Assembly: GCF_030733685.1 (NCBI RefSeq)
Contig: NZ_JASHIM010000021.1
Coordinates: forward strand, 1 to 64,000
DNA: 64,000 bases
Reading direction: 5' to 3'
Source: Roseovarius sp. MMSF_3281
GTDB lineage: Bacteria > Pseudomonadota > Alphaproteobacteria > Rhodobacterales > Rhodobacteraceae
Numbering within the stretch: position 1 is the stretch's first letter; the number at the start of each line of letters is the position of its first letter. The position numbers were made by a program, and so were the translations under genes. Positions 29,711 to 37,504 of the stretch are shown here, one piece after another. The notes beneath the pieces were generated by a model that was not told the origin of the DNA, ran no database searches, and saw nothing but the letters and a program-made list of their open reading frames with translations.

Positions 29711-32700
29711 TTACTGCGCCGCCTGCGCCACGGGTGTTCCGCCGGCCCGGACAAGTGACAAAAGTTCCTCGCGCCGTTTCGCGGCCTTGGCTTCATTGGC
29801 CTGTTTCACGGGGCCGAAACCGCGGATTTGCAAGGGCAACTCCGCCAAGGCGATGATCGCCTCGCGGGTGCCTGCATCCAGCTTGGGCAGCACCTCAGCC
29901 ATATCGCGTTCGTACTGCTTGATCAGGGCGCGCTCCATCTTGCGCTCAGCGGTATAGCCGAAAGGATCAAATGGCGTGCCACGCAGGCGCTTGAGCTTCG
30001 CAAGGCCCCGCATGGGCCGCTCCAACCACGGCCCGAACTCTCGTTTCACGGGCCGCCCGTCGGCCCCCGTCTTGGCCAAAAGCGGCGGCGCAAGGTGGAA
30101 TGTCATTTTGAAATCACCCGCGAACGTCCCCTTGGCCTTGTCCCGGCTCGACAGCAGCAAGCGGGCCACCTCGTATTCGTCCTTGTAGGCCAAAAGCTTG
30201 TGATAGCCTTTCGCAACCGCCTCGCGCAGGTCGCCGTCTTCGATCCCGTCCACAAGTTTGCGATAACGTTTGGCCAAGCCCTTGCCCTGATAGTCCACCA
30301 GGTGGTCGGCCCGAAAGGCGATCTTTTCCTCAAGACTCTTGGGTTTTTCCACCACGTTCAGCACCAGCAGCTTTTCGGCCTCGTCCGGCGCATGCGCCGC
30401 CCAACGGCCGATTTCGAAGGCGCGCAGGTTGCGTTGTACCGCGGCGCCATTCAACTCGATGGCCTGCTTGATCGCATCATAGCGCACCGGGATAAGCCCC
30501 CGCTGCCACGCCGCGCCAAAGATCATCATGTTCGAAAAGATCGAGTCGCCCATGGTCACGCGCGCCAGCTCCGAGGCATCGACCAGTTGCAGCCCGTCCT
30601 TCAACCGCGCCTCAAGCGCAAGGCTCAGACGATCGGCAGGCAGGTGAAATTCCGGGTCACGGGTGAAATCGCCGGTCACGATCTCATGGCTGTTCACAAC
30701 CCCTCCGGTGCGCCCCTCTTTCATCAAGCCGATGGTCTTGGCCCCGGCGCTGACCACCAGATCACCGCCGATCAGCGTGTCGCATTCCCCGGTGGCCACG
30801 CGGATCGCGCTGATATCATCGGGCGAATTGGCAATACGGCAATGGATATGCACCGCGCCGCCCTTCTGGGCCAAACCGGCCATTTCCATCATGCCCGCGC
30901 CCATCCCGTCGATCTGTGCAGCCTGGGCCAGTACAGCACCGATGGTCACAACACCTGTGCCGCCAACCCCGGTGATCACCACGTTATGGGTGCCGTCGAT
31001 GCTTGGCAGCTTGGGTTCTGGCATCTCGGGCAGTTCCAGCGATGCGGTTTCCTCCTTGCGCAGTTCCGCGCCCTCAAGGGTCACGAAACTGGGGCAAAAC
31101 CCTTTCAGACAACTGAAATCCTTGTTGCAGGCCGATTGGTCAATCTCGCGCTTGCGGCCCAGTTCGGTTTCCACCGGGCTGATCGCCACGCAGTTGGATT
31201 GCACCCCGCAATCGCCGCAGCCTTCGCAGACATCGGTATTGATAAAGACCCGCTTATCGGGGTCCGGGAAGGTGCCGCGCTTGCGGCGGCGGCGTTTTTC
31301 GGCGGCGCAGGTCTGGATGTAAACGATGGCGGAAACACCTTCGATGTCGGCAAAGCGCTTTTGCACCTCCATCAACTCGGCCCGCTCGTGAATATCAACG
31401 CCCTTGGGGAAAGCGTTCAAATCCACGTCTTCCTTCTCGTCATACACAACCGAGACATGCTTGACCCCCATGGCGCGAAGCTCCGCCACGATCTGCGGCG
31501 CGCTCAGGCCGCCATCATTGGGCTGGCCGCCGGTCATGGCCACGGCATCGTTATACAGGATCTTGTAGGTAATGTTGGTTCCCGCCGCCAAAGCCGCGCG
31601 GATGGCCTGCACGCCGGAGTGGTTGTAGGTGCCGTCGCCTAGGTTCTGGAACACATGTTTGCGCTTGGAAAACGGCGCCTCGCCGATCCAGTTGGCCCCC
31701 TCGCCACCCATATGGGTAAAGCCGGTGGTCTCACGGTCCATCCACTGCACCATGTAATGGCAGCCGATCCCGGCATAGGCACGCGAGCCTTCGGGCAATT
31801 TGGTTGAGCTGTTGTGCGGACAGCCCGCACAGAAATAGGGCAAGCGCGCCGCGATCTCCTCGGCGTTGTCCCCGGCGCGCGCCTCGGCCAGGGCAGACAG
31901 CCCCGCCTTGACGGAATCCGTGCCGCGCCCCTCTTCGATCAGGATTTCACCCAGCTTTTCGGCAATCCATATCGGGTCAAGCGCGCCACGTGTCGGGAAC
32001 AATTCCGGCCCGTGCATGGACCCGGCCCCGCCGCCCTTGTGCCAGCCGTATACGCGGCGGCCCCGGCGATCATCGAAAATCGCCTCCTTGATCTGTACCT
32101 CGATCAGCTTGCGCTTTTCTTCCACCACGACGATCAGGTCCAAACCCTCGGCCCAATCGTGGAACCCCTTCATATCCAGCGGGAAAACCTGCCCCACCTT
32201 GTAGGTGGTGATACCAAGCCGCTCGGCCTCCTGCGCATCAATCCCCAGAAGGCTCAGCGCATGTTCCAGATCAAGCCAGTTCTTGCCGGCGGCCACGAAA
32301 CCGATCTTCGCCCCGGGTTTGCCCCAAACCCGTTTGTCCATCTTGTTGGCATGCGAAAACGCCTCGGCGGCGAAGCGCTTGTAATCAATCATCCGCGCCT
32401 CTTGCGCGTGGGGCGTGTCGCCCAAGCGGATGTTCAGGCCCCCTTCGGGCATATCGAAATCAGGCGTGACAATTTGCATCCGGTCAATACGCCCGTCGAT
32501 CACCGCCGTCGCCTCAACCGTGTCCTTCATGGTTTTCAGGCCCACCCAAAGCCCGGAAAACCGGCTGAGTGCGTAACCGTAAATGCCGTAATCAATCACT
32601 TCCTGTACGCCCGCGGGGCTAACCACGGGCATATAGGCATCCACCATGGCCCATTCGCTTTGGTGCAATACGGTCGAGGATTCGCCGGTGTGATCATCGC

Positions 32701-33133
32701 CCATGGCCATGATGACGCCGCCATGCGGCGACGTGCCCGCCATATTGGCATGCCGCATCACATCGCCCGTCCGGTCCACGCCCGGCCCCTTGCCGTACCA
32801 AAGGCCAAAAACCCCGTCGTACTTGCCTTCGCCGCGCAATTCGGCCTGCTGAGAGCCCCACAGCGCCGTGGCGGCCAGATCTTCGTTGAGGCCTTCTTCG
32901 AAGGTGACATTCGCCTCGGCCAAGGGCTTGGCGGCGCGGTTCATCTGCATATCGACCGCCCCCAAGGGCGAACCGCGATACCCCGTCACATAGCCTGCCG
33001 TGGTCACCCCCGCCGCGCGATCGCGCGCCGCCTGCGTCAACATCAGCCGCACAAGCGCCTGCGTCCCATTCAGCAATACCGGCGATTTTTCCAGATCGAA
33101 GCGGTCGTTCAGCGTCACGGTCTGCTTGGTCAT
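29711..33133 (-). CDS. Indolepyruvate:ferredoxin oxidoreductase, fused IorA-IorB type
   Basis: A 1140-residue TPP enzyme that oxidatively decarboxylates aryl-2-oxoacids to acyl-CoA, reducing ferredoxin. The N-terminal part is the pyruvate-ferredoxin-oxidoreductase alpha-like domain (TAGYVTGYRGSPLG). The middle has the TPP-binding GDGTYNHSG and a ferredoxin-type cluster motif CEGCGDCGVQSNC. The C-terminal part is the gamma domain (GVGGTGVVTIGAVLAQAA). This single-chain form is aerobic-alphaproteobacterial and belongs to aromatic amino-acid breakdown. It is divergent from the LysR regulator at 33305. Confidence 0.92.
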   Translation of the reverse strand: MTKQTVTLNDRFDLEKSPVLLNGTQALVRLMLTQAARDRAAGVTTAGYVTGYRGSPLGAVDMQMNRAAKPLAEANVTFEEGLNEDLAATALWGSQQAELRGEGKYDGVFGLWYGKGPGVDRTGDVMRHANMAGTSPHGGVIMAMGDDHTGESSTVLHQSEWAMVDAYMPVVSPAGVQEVIDYGIYGYALSRFSGLWVGLKTMKDTVEATAVIDGRIDRMQIVTPDFDMPEGGLNIRLGDTPHAQEARMIDYKRFAAEAFSHANKMDKRVWGKPGAKIGFVAAGKNWLDLEHALSLLGIDAQEAERLGITTYKVGQVFPLDMKGFHDWAEGLDLIVVVEEKRKLIEVQIKEAIFDDRRGRRVYGWHKGGGAGSMHGPELFPTRGALDPIWIAEKLGEILIEEGRGTDSVKAGLSALAEARAGDNAEEIAARLPYFCAGCPHNSSTKLPEGSRAYAGIGCHYMVQWMDRETTGFTHMGGEGANWIGEAPFSKRKHVFQNLGDGTYNHSGVQAIRAALAAGTNITYKILYNDAVAMTGGQPNDGGLSAPQIVAELRAMGVKHVSVVYDEKEDVDLNAFPKGVDIHERAELMEVQKRFADIEGVSAIVYIQTCAAEKRRRRKRGTFPDPDKRVFINTDVCEGCGDCGVQSNCVAISPVETELGRKREIDQSACNKDFSCLKGFCPSFVTLEGAELRKEETASLELPEMPEPKLPSIDGTHNVVITGVGGTGVVTIGAVLAQAAQIDGMGAGMMEMAGLAQKGGAVHIHCRIANSPDDISAIRVATGECDTLIGGDLVVSAGAKTIGLMKEGRTGGVVNSHEIVTGDFTRDPEFHLPADRLSLALEARLKDGLQLVDASELARVTMGDSIFSNMMIFGAAWQRGLIPVRYDAIKQAIELNGAAVQRNLRAFEIGRWAAHAPDEAEKLLVLNVVEKPKSLEEKIAFRADHLVDYQGKGLAKRYRKLVDGIEDGDLREAVAKGYHKLLAYKDEYEVARLLLSSRDKAKGTFAGDFKMTFHLAPPLLAKTGADGRPVKREFGPWLERPMRGLAKLKRLRGTPFDPFGYTAERKMERALIKQYERDMAEVLPKLDAGTREAIIALAELPLQIRGFGPVKQANEAKAAKRREELLSLVRAGGTPVAQAAQ

Positions 33134-33182
33134 TCCTGGCCTCCCTTCGGCGTATCCACCTTGTATAAATATAGGGCAATAT

Positions 33183-33203
33183 TAGGTCATAATTAGTGAC
33201 CTA
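33183..33203. promoter_or_regulatory. 21-bp inverted repeat between the oxidoreductase and lysR genes (site 1)
   Basis: TAGGTCA (33183-33189) and TGACCTA (33197-33203) are perfect 7-bp arms around 7 bases, including a T-N11-A as in LysR sites. It is 50 bases before the oxidoreductase start. Confidence 0.5.
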
Positions 33204-33229
33204 CCAAGCACATTTTCCAAATAAACAGA

Positions 33230-33250
33230 TTCCAAGCCTGTGAATTGGAA
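33230..33250. promoter_or_regulatory. 21-bp inverted repeat between the oxidoreductase and lysR genes (site 2)
   Basis: TTCCAA (33230-33235) and TTGGAA (33245-33250) are 6-bp arms around 9 bases, 55 bases before the lysR start. The sequence differs from site 1, so two regulators or an autoregulatory site are possible. Confidence 0.4.
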
Positions 33251-33304
33251 ACACTTTTCTGGTATTGCAGCTCCAACCCGAATTGAGAGTCGAAAGTTAC
33301 CATC

Positions 33305-34210
33305 ATGGATTGGGACAAACTCAGAATATTTCACGCCGTCGCCGATGCCGGAAGTCTAACACATGCCGGTGATCAGCTTCATCTTTCGCAATCCGCCGTC
33401 TCGCGGCAGGTGCGCGGACTCGAAGAATCACTCAATGCCACGCTTTTTCACCGTCATGCACGGGGCCTGATTCTCACCGAACAGGGTGAACTTCTGTTCG
33501 ATGCGACCCGCGCCATGATGAAGCGCCTCGATGCCGCCACCGCCCGCATCCGCGACAGCGAAGAAGAGGTATTCGGAGAATTGCGCGTGACCACGACCAT
33601 TGGGTTCGGCACGCTTTGGCTGGCCCCGCGCCTGCCGCAACTTTATGCACAACACCCCGACCTCAAGATCGACCTGATGTTGGAAGAAAAGGTGCTCGAC
33701 CTGCCCATGCGCGAGGCCGATGTCGCCATTCGCATGAAAGAGCCAAGCCAAGCCGACTTGATCCGCAAACGCCTGATGAGCGTGCATATGTGCCTTTTTG
33801 CCTCGCGGCAATATTTGGAAACGCACGGTATGCCCGAAAATGCCGATGAACTGCACGCCCATCGCCTGATTTGCCAAAACCCGCGTTCGGCTCAGGTGGG
33901 TGCGGGCGCTACCCTGGTCAATGAACTGATGACCTACGACGTGCCATCGCTTTTGACGGTGAACAACTATTTCGGTGTCTTGCAGGGCGTGCTGCACAAT
34001 CTTGGAATCGGCGTTCTCCCCGATTACCTGGCGCGCGACTTCCCCGACCTGGTTCGTGTCATCCCCGACGTTCAATCCAGCGAAGTGCCGGTGTTCCTCG
34101 CCTACCCCGAGGAATTGCGCCAGTCCAAACGTATCGCCGCCTTCCGCGATTTTGTCCAGAAAGAGATATTTGCCTACCGAAAAAAGATGAAAGAACAGGC
34201 AGTTAGCTAA
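33305..34210 (+). CDS. LysR-family transcriptional regulator
   Basis: A 301-residue regulator. The winged helix (residues about 3-62) includes GSLTHAGDQLHLSQSAVSRQ, and the substrate-binding domain follows from about 90. Divergence from the indolepyruvate oxidoreductase, with two palindromes between, suggests that it controls that gene. The effector is unknown; an aromatic oxoacid would be logical. Confidence 0.88.
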   Translation: MDWDKLRIFHAVADAGSLTHAGDQLHLSQSAVSRQVRGLEESLNATLFHRHARGLILTEQGELLFDATRAMMKRLDAATARIRDSEEEVFGELRVTTTIGFGTLWLAPRLPQLYAQHPDLKIDLMLEEKVLDLPMREADVAIRMKEPSQADLIRKRLMSVHMCLFASRQYLETHGMPENADELHAHRLICQNPRSAQVGAGATLVNELMTYDVPSLLTVNNYFGVLQGVLHNLGIGVLPDYLARDFPDLVRVIPDVQSSEVPVFLAYPEELRQSKRIAAFRDFVQKEIFAYRKKMKEQAVS

Positions 34211-34284
34211 GCTATTCATCACATGCGGGTTTGGTTATGCATAGGGCGCATAACGGCCATGCTGCACCTGCGGCATCTTGGCCC

Positions 34285-34313
34285 TTGATCGACTCCCTCA
34301 AACTGCCTAATTC
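34285..34313 (+). promoter_or_regulatory. Candidate promoter of the small RNA
   Basis: TTGATC (34285-34290), 17 bases, TAATTC (34308-34313). The predicted start, about 7 bases on, coincides with the first base of the first hairpin at 34320. The -10 is a weak match. Confidence 0.4.
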
Positions 34314-34319
34314 GCAGTC

Positions 34320-34393
34320 ATGACGATGACATCACGTCATCATCATACCTCCCTGTTGGACTATGGCCGAGCTTAGTGCTCGGCCTTTTTTTT
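34320..34393 (+). ncRNA. Candidate small RNA: hairpin, CCUCCCU linker, terminator hairpin
   Basis: About 74 nt in the lysR-M24 gap with no reading frame. Hairpin 1 is ATGACGATGAC (34320-34330) paired with GTCATCATCAT (34336-34346) with one mismatch. An 18-base linker (34347-34364) contains CCTCCCT, which can pair with Shine-Dalgarno sequences. Hairpin 2 is GGCCGAGC (34365-34372) with GCTCGGCC (34378-34385) and eight T. It could instead be the 3' UTR of lysR, whose stop is 110 bases upstream. No known family is recognised. Confidence 0.5.
34365..34393 (+). terminator. Strong Rho-independent terminator
   Basis: A perfect 8-bp GC-rich stem with a 5-base loop and eight T (34386-34393). It ends plus-strand transcription from lysR and/or the candidate small RNA. 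Confidence 0.92.
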
Positions 34394-34444
34394 GGGCAAA
34401 TGCCGGGTTCTGTTCCCAAGACGCCCGTTTCATGTGCAAATGGC

Positions 34445-35575
34445 TCAGATAACGATCAGGTCCGCCCCGGCCATTGGCGATAGCGGCTTTGCAGTGCCAT
34501 CGGTGATTACGATATCCTCTTCATGGACCATGATTTTTCCGGGCCGTAGGTGCACCCCCGGCTCCAGCGTGATCACCATGCCCGGCTCAAGCACGGTTTG
34601 ATCCTTCGCCGTCAGCGATAACCCCTCGGTCAATTGCATGCCCAACCCGTGGCCCAAACGCCCGGCCCCTTCGCCGCCGTCCACGACATCGGCCATGGCG
34701 CGCCAGACATCGCAGGCCCGCGCACCGGGGCGCGCCGCCTCGAACCCGGCCTGGGTTGCCTCGATCAACCGGGTGTGCGCCGCGCGTTGCATATCGCTGG
34801 CCGCACCGATGGAGAAATTTCGGTCGTAGTCGCAAAAATACCCGTCCCAAACCGCCCCGGTATCCAGCATCAGAACCTCCCCTGTCTCCAAGGGCGCATC
34901 GCTCGCAGGTGAGATCACATCCGCATACCCTTCAGGCCCCGCGCCCCCTGCAAGGTAAGGCACCCAATCTGCCCCCTCCTCCAATAAAAGCCGCTGGAAA
35001 TCCCGAAAGACACGCGACAGGGCTACGCCCGGCGCGGCAATCTCGCCCACACGGTCAAAGGCCCGCCCGGCAATGGCGCAGGCCTGCGCGATCTTGGCGG
35101 TCTCGGCCTGTGATTTCACCGCCCGAAGGCCCGCAACGATCCCGCGGTCATCGGTAAACGCCAGCCCGCTTCGCGCCTTCATCGCCTCCAGGTCGGCCAA
35201 GGGCATGCGCAGGGCCATTCCCTGATGGCTGGGCAGGCCCACGGGGCCACCCACCTCGGCCAAGGCCTCGGCCAGAAGGCTGATACCGTCATCGTCAGGG
35301 TCCGGTGCGGGCCATGTGCGAATATCATTGATCCACGTCTTGCCCATCAAGGCCGCCCCGATGGCGGGGATCACCGCGATCGGCTCACCGTGTGCCGGCA
35401 CAATCAGGTACCAGGCGCGGCAGGGGCTTTCCCAAAACCGCGTCAGATAGCCCGAGAAATAGCGCACATCCGGCTCGGTGGTCAGCAAAAGCGCCCCAAG
35501 CCCGGCGTTTCCCATGCGTGCCTGCGCGCGGGTAACGCGCGCGCGGAATTCTTCCACCGCAAAGCCGCGTGTCAC
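34445..35575 (-). CDS. M24-family metallopeptidase (Xaa-Pro peptidase / ectoine-hydrolase-like)
   Basis: A 376-residue pita-bread-fold hydrolase. A creatinase-like N-terminal domain (about 8-150) precedes the catalytic domain. All five metal ligands appear present: the aspartates of MLDTGA and CDYDRNF, the histidine of GHGLGMQ, and the glutamates of ITLEPG and MVHEED. The start is GTG at 35575, overlapping the stop of the PLP enzyme as GTGA, so both are translationally coupled. The relative DoeA/EutD hydrolyses ectoine, but no ectoine genes are present. Peptide or amide substrate unknown. Confidence 0.82.
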   Translation of the reverse strand: MTRGFAVEEFRARVTRAQARMGNAGLGALLLTTEPDVRYFSGYLTRFWESPCRAWYLIVPAHGEPIAVIPAIGAALMGKTWINDIRTWPAPDPDDDGISLLAEALAEVGGPVGLPSHQGMALRMPLADLEAMKARSGLAFTDDRGIVAGLRAVKSQAETAKIAQACAIAGRAFDRVGEIAAPGVALSRVFRDFQRLLLEEGADWVPYLAGGAGPEGYADVISPASDAPLETGEVLMLDTGAVWDGYFCDYDRNFSIGAASDMQRAAHTRLIEATQAGFEAARPGARACDVWRAMADVVDGGEGAGRLGHGLGMQLTEGLSLTAKDQTVLEPGMVITLEPGVHLRPGKIMVHEEDIVITDGTAKPLSPMAGADLIVI

Positions 35576-36603
35576 GCACCTGCCTCTTCGCTCAGGATAC
35601 ACAAAACCCGCGCATCGGCGGGCAGATCCATCAGGTGCAGCGCCGCCACCCCCGCGGCCCCCGATTCACTTGTTGCCAAGCCCCTGGCGGCCAGTTCCGG
35701 CAAAACCGCGCTGGCCTCGGCATCCGAGATCAGGGCAAAGGTATCCGCATCCCGCGCCAAGCCCTTGAGGGCAATCAGGGACGGCGCCTTGCAATCCAAA
35801 CGCCCCATGTTCGACACCGGCCCAACCGTTTCCACCGGCCCGCCCTCGGCGATACTGTGATGCAGGGCCGGTGCGGCGTCGGGTTCCACCACAGCGATTT
35901 GCGGCGCAGCGCCCCAAACCTTGCGGAACCACGCGGCACAGGCCCCGGCCAGCCCGCCGACACCTGCCTGCAACAAGATATGCGTCGGCGGCTCGGGCAT
36001 TTGCCGCGCGGCCTCGGCGGCCATCGCCAGGTACCCTTCCATCAGGCGATGCGGCAGGTCGAAATACCCCTCCCACGAACTATCCGACAACAAGGTCCAG
36101 CCTTTCTCCCTTGCCGTCTCGAAGGCCGCTTGCATACTGGCCTCGTACTCGGCCCCGGCGCGCACCACCTCGGCGCCCTTCTCGCGCAGCCGCGCGGCAA
36201 AACTCTCGGGAACGGTCTCGGACAAATACACCACGGCCTTGGCCCCGAAAATCCGTGCGCCCGCCGCGACCGAAAGGCCATGATTGCCCGCGCTTGCCGT
36301 GATATACGTCCGCCCTTCAAGCGCGCGCGCCAAATCCTCGGCCCCCGTGGCCACGGCCTCATGGGCAATCACGTAAGCCGCGCCAAGGGCTTTGAAACTG
36401 CCCAGCCCCATGCGCCCGCGCTCGTCCTTAAGCCACAGTCGCGGGCCGAACCCCTCCACCTCGACCAAGGGTGTTTCACCGGCCGCCGGGCACTGTGCCA
36501 ACAAAGCCTCGGGCGCCGCTGCGGCCACGCTGGGCCATGGCGCCCCCATCAAGACATCTTCTGGCAGGCCAGTCCCACGATACCGATTGGATAGCTGTTG
36601 CAT
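35572..36603 (-). CDS. PLP-dependent lyase (diaminopropionate ammonia-lyase / threonine dehydratase-like)
   Basis: A 343-residue fold-type II PLP enzyme. The PLP lysine lies in GLGSFKALGAAY, the asparagine loop in TASAGNHGLSVA, and the phosphate loop in QAGVGGLAGAC. The KDERGRMGLGSFKALG segment resembles diaminopropionate ammonia-lyase more than threonine dehydratase. It is first in a two-gene operon with the M24 peptidase. A pathway that hydrolyses a conjugate and then deaminates the released amino acid is plausible but unproven. Confidence 0.8.
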   Translation of the reverse strand: MQQLSNRYRGTGLPEDVLMGAPWPSVAAAAPEALLAQCPAAGETPLVEVEGFGPRLWLKDERGRMGLGSFKALGAAYVIAHEAVATGAEDLARALEGRTYITASAGNHGLSVAAGARIFGAKAVVYLSETVPESFAARLREKGAEVVRAGAEYEASMQAAFETAREKGWTLLSDSSWEGYFDLPHRLMEGYLAMAAEAARQMPEPPTHILLQAGVGGLAGACAAWFRKVWGAAPQIAVVEPDAAPALHHSIAEGGPVETVGPVSNMGRLDCKAPSLIALKGLARDADTFALISDAEASAVLPELAARGLATSESGAAGVAALHLMDLPADARVLCILSEEAGA

Positions 36604-36716
36604 GTTCCCCCCATTTTATTTCGCCGCATCTGATACAAAGCCATGGATCGCGTCAATCCTGCATCTGCGACAGGGGGCTGCTTTCCATGGGCCGTAATTT
36701 TTTTCCCGGGCACCTT

Positions 36717-36741
36717 GGAACACCACACTGCCCCCTGCGTT
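36717..36741 (+). promoter_or_regulatory. EcfG-type (general stress response) promoter motif
   Basis: GGAAC (36717-36721), 16 bases, CGTT (36738-36741). This equals the alphaproteobacterial EcfG consensus GGAAC-N16/17-CGTT and lies about 73 bases before the ATG at 36814. Several Rhodobacterales are thought to lack EcfG, so another ECF sigma factor is possible. Confidence 0.5.
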
Positions 36742-36813
36742 GACCCTCCAGACGCGCATTCAGTGCGTTAGAGACAATCCGCAGGGAAAAATCCTGCAGA
36801 AACGGAGGACTTT

Positions 36814-37320
36814 ATGACCTTTCGCAACTTCGCCATCGTAACGGCCCTGAGCAGTGCAACCGCGCTTGCCGCACATGCGACGGAAAACGACACCACCAAC
36901 ATCTACGATGACGACGGCGACCGTCAGCAAACTCAGGAAACCATGTCCGAAAGCATGGGCGAAGCGACCGTTGATGCCGAGGGCCAAGTCACTGCACCCT
37001 TCTCAGGCGACGTATCGAAACCTGAACTGACCGAAGCCGACCGCACCAAGGTTGAAAACATCGTGGCCGCGGCGGATGAAGGCGCGATCGTAACCTCGGT
37101 TGACGACCTTGAGATCGGCACGATCTACGCCAACGAAGGCGACTTGGACGCCGAGCATCTGGTCTATGTGAATGTCGCGGAAGATGCCAACCTCATGGCT
37201 GATCGTATCGCCTTCCGCACCAGCACCCTCAGCGTCGAGGAAAGCGGCGGCCTTGAATACGCCCTGACGCTTGAGCAACTGCGCGAAGCAGTGGCCGACA
37301 AGGTCAGCGACTCGATGTAA
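36814..37320 (+). CDS. Exported acidic protein of unknown function, possibly PRC-barrel-like
   Basis: A 168-residue protein with a signal peptide (MTFRNFAIVTALSSATALAAHA, ends only: MTFRNFAIV and ALAAHA) and a mature acidic region. The C-terminal 70 residues (AIVTSVDDLEIGTIYANEGD through LEYALTLEQLREAV) have a strand pattern reminiscent of PRC-barrel domains, but I do not recognise the family firmly. An EcfG-type promoter precedes it and a terminator follows, so it is probably monocistronic. A stress-related periplasmic role is inferred from the promoter only. Confidence 0.7.
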   Translation: MTFRNFAIVTALSSATALAAHATENDTTNIYDDDGDRQQTQETMSESMGEATVDAEGQVTAPFSGDVSKPELTEADRTKVENIVAAADEGAIVTSVDDLEIGTIYANEGDLDAEHLVYVNVAEDANLMADRIAFRTSTLSVEESGGLEYALTLEQLREAVADKVSDSM

Positions 37321-37360
37321 GCGTCGGCTCACATGCCACGACTGATACCAGCCTGATCAG

Positions 37361-37388
37361 CGGCCCGGTCCACCCGACCGGGCCGTTT
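37361..37388 (+). terminator. Terminator after the exported acidic protein
   Basis: CGGCCCGGTC (37361-37370) and GACCGGGCCG (37376-37385) are perfect 10-bp arms with a 5-base loop, then TTT. Confidence 0.75.
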
Positions 37389-37504
37389 GGCGCCCGAAAG
37401 GCTTTTCGCCACCATCCCGCACCGCCTGCCAATCGCCCCCTTCCCCCGGACCTTCGCATGCCGTAAAGAGGCGCCAATCGGACACCTTGGGGGAATCCAT
37501 CAAA

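Noticed and set aside
29828-31642. A 604-codon plus-strand frame opposite the indolepyruvate oxidoreductase
   Set aside because: Antisense shadow; the minus-strand gene has unmistakable motifs over the same bases.
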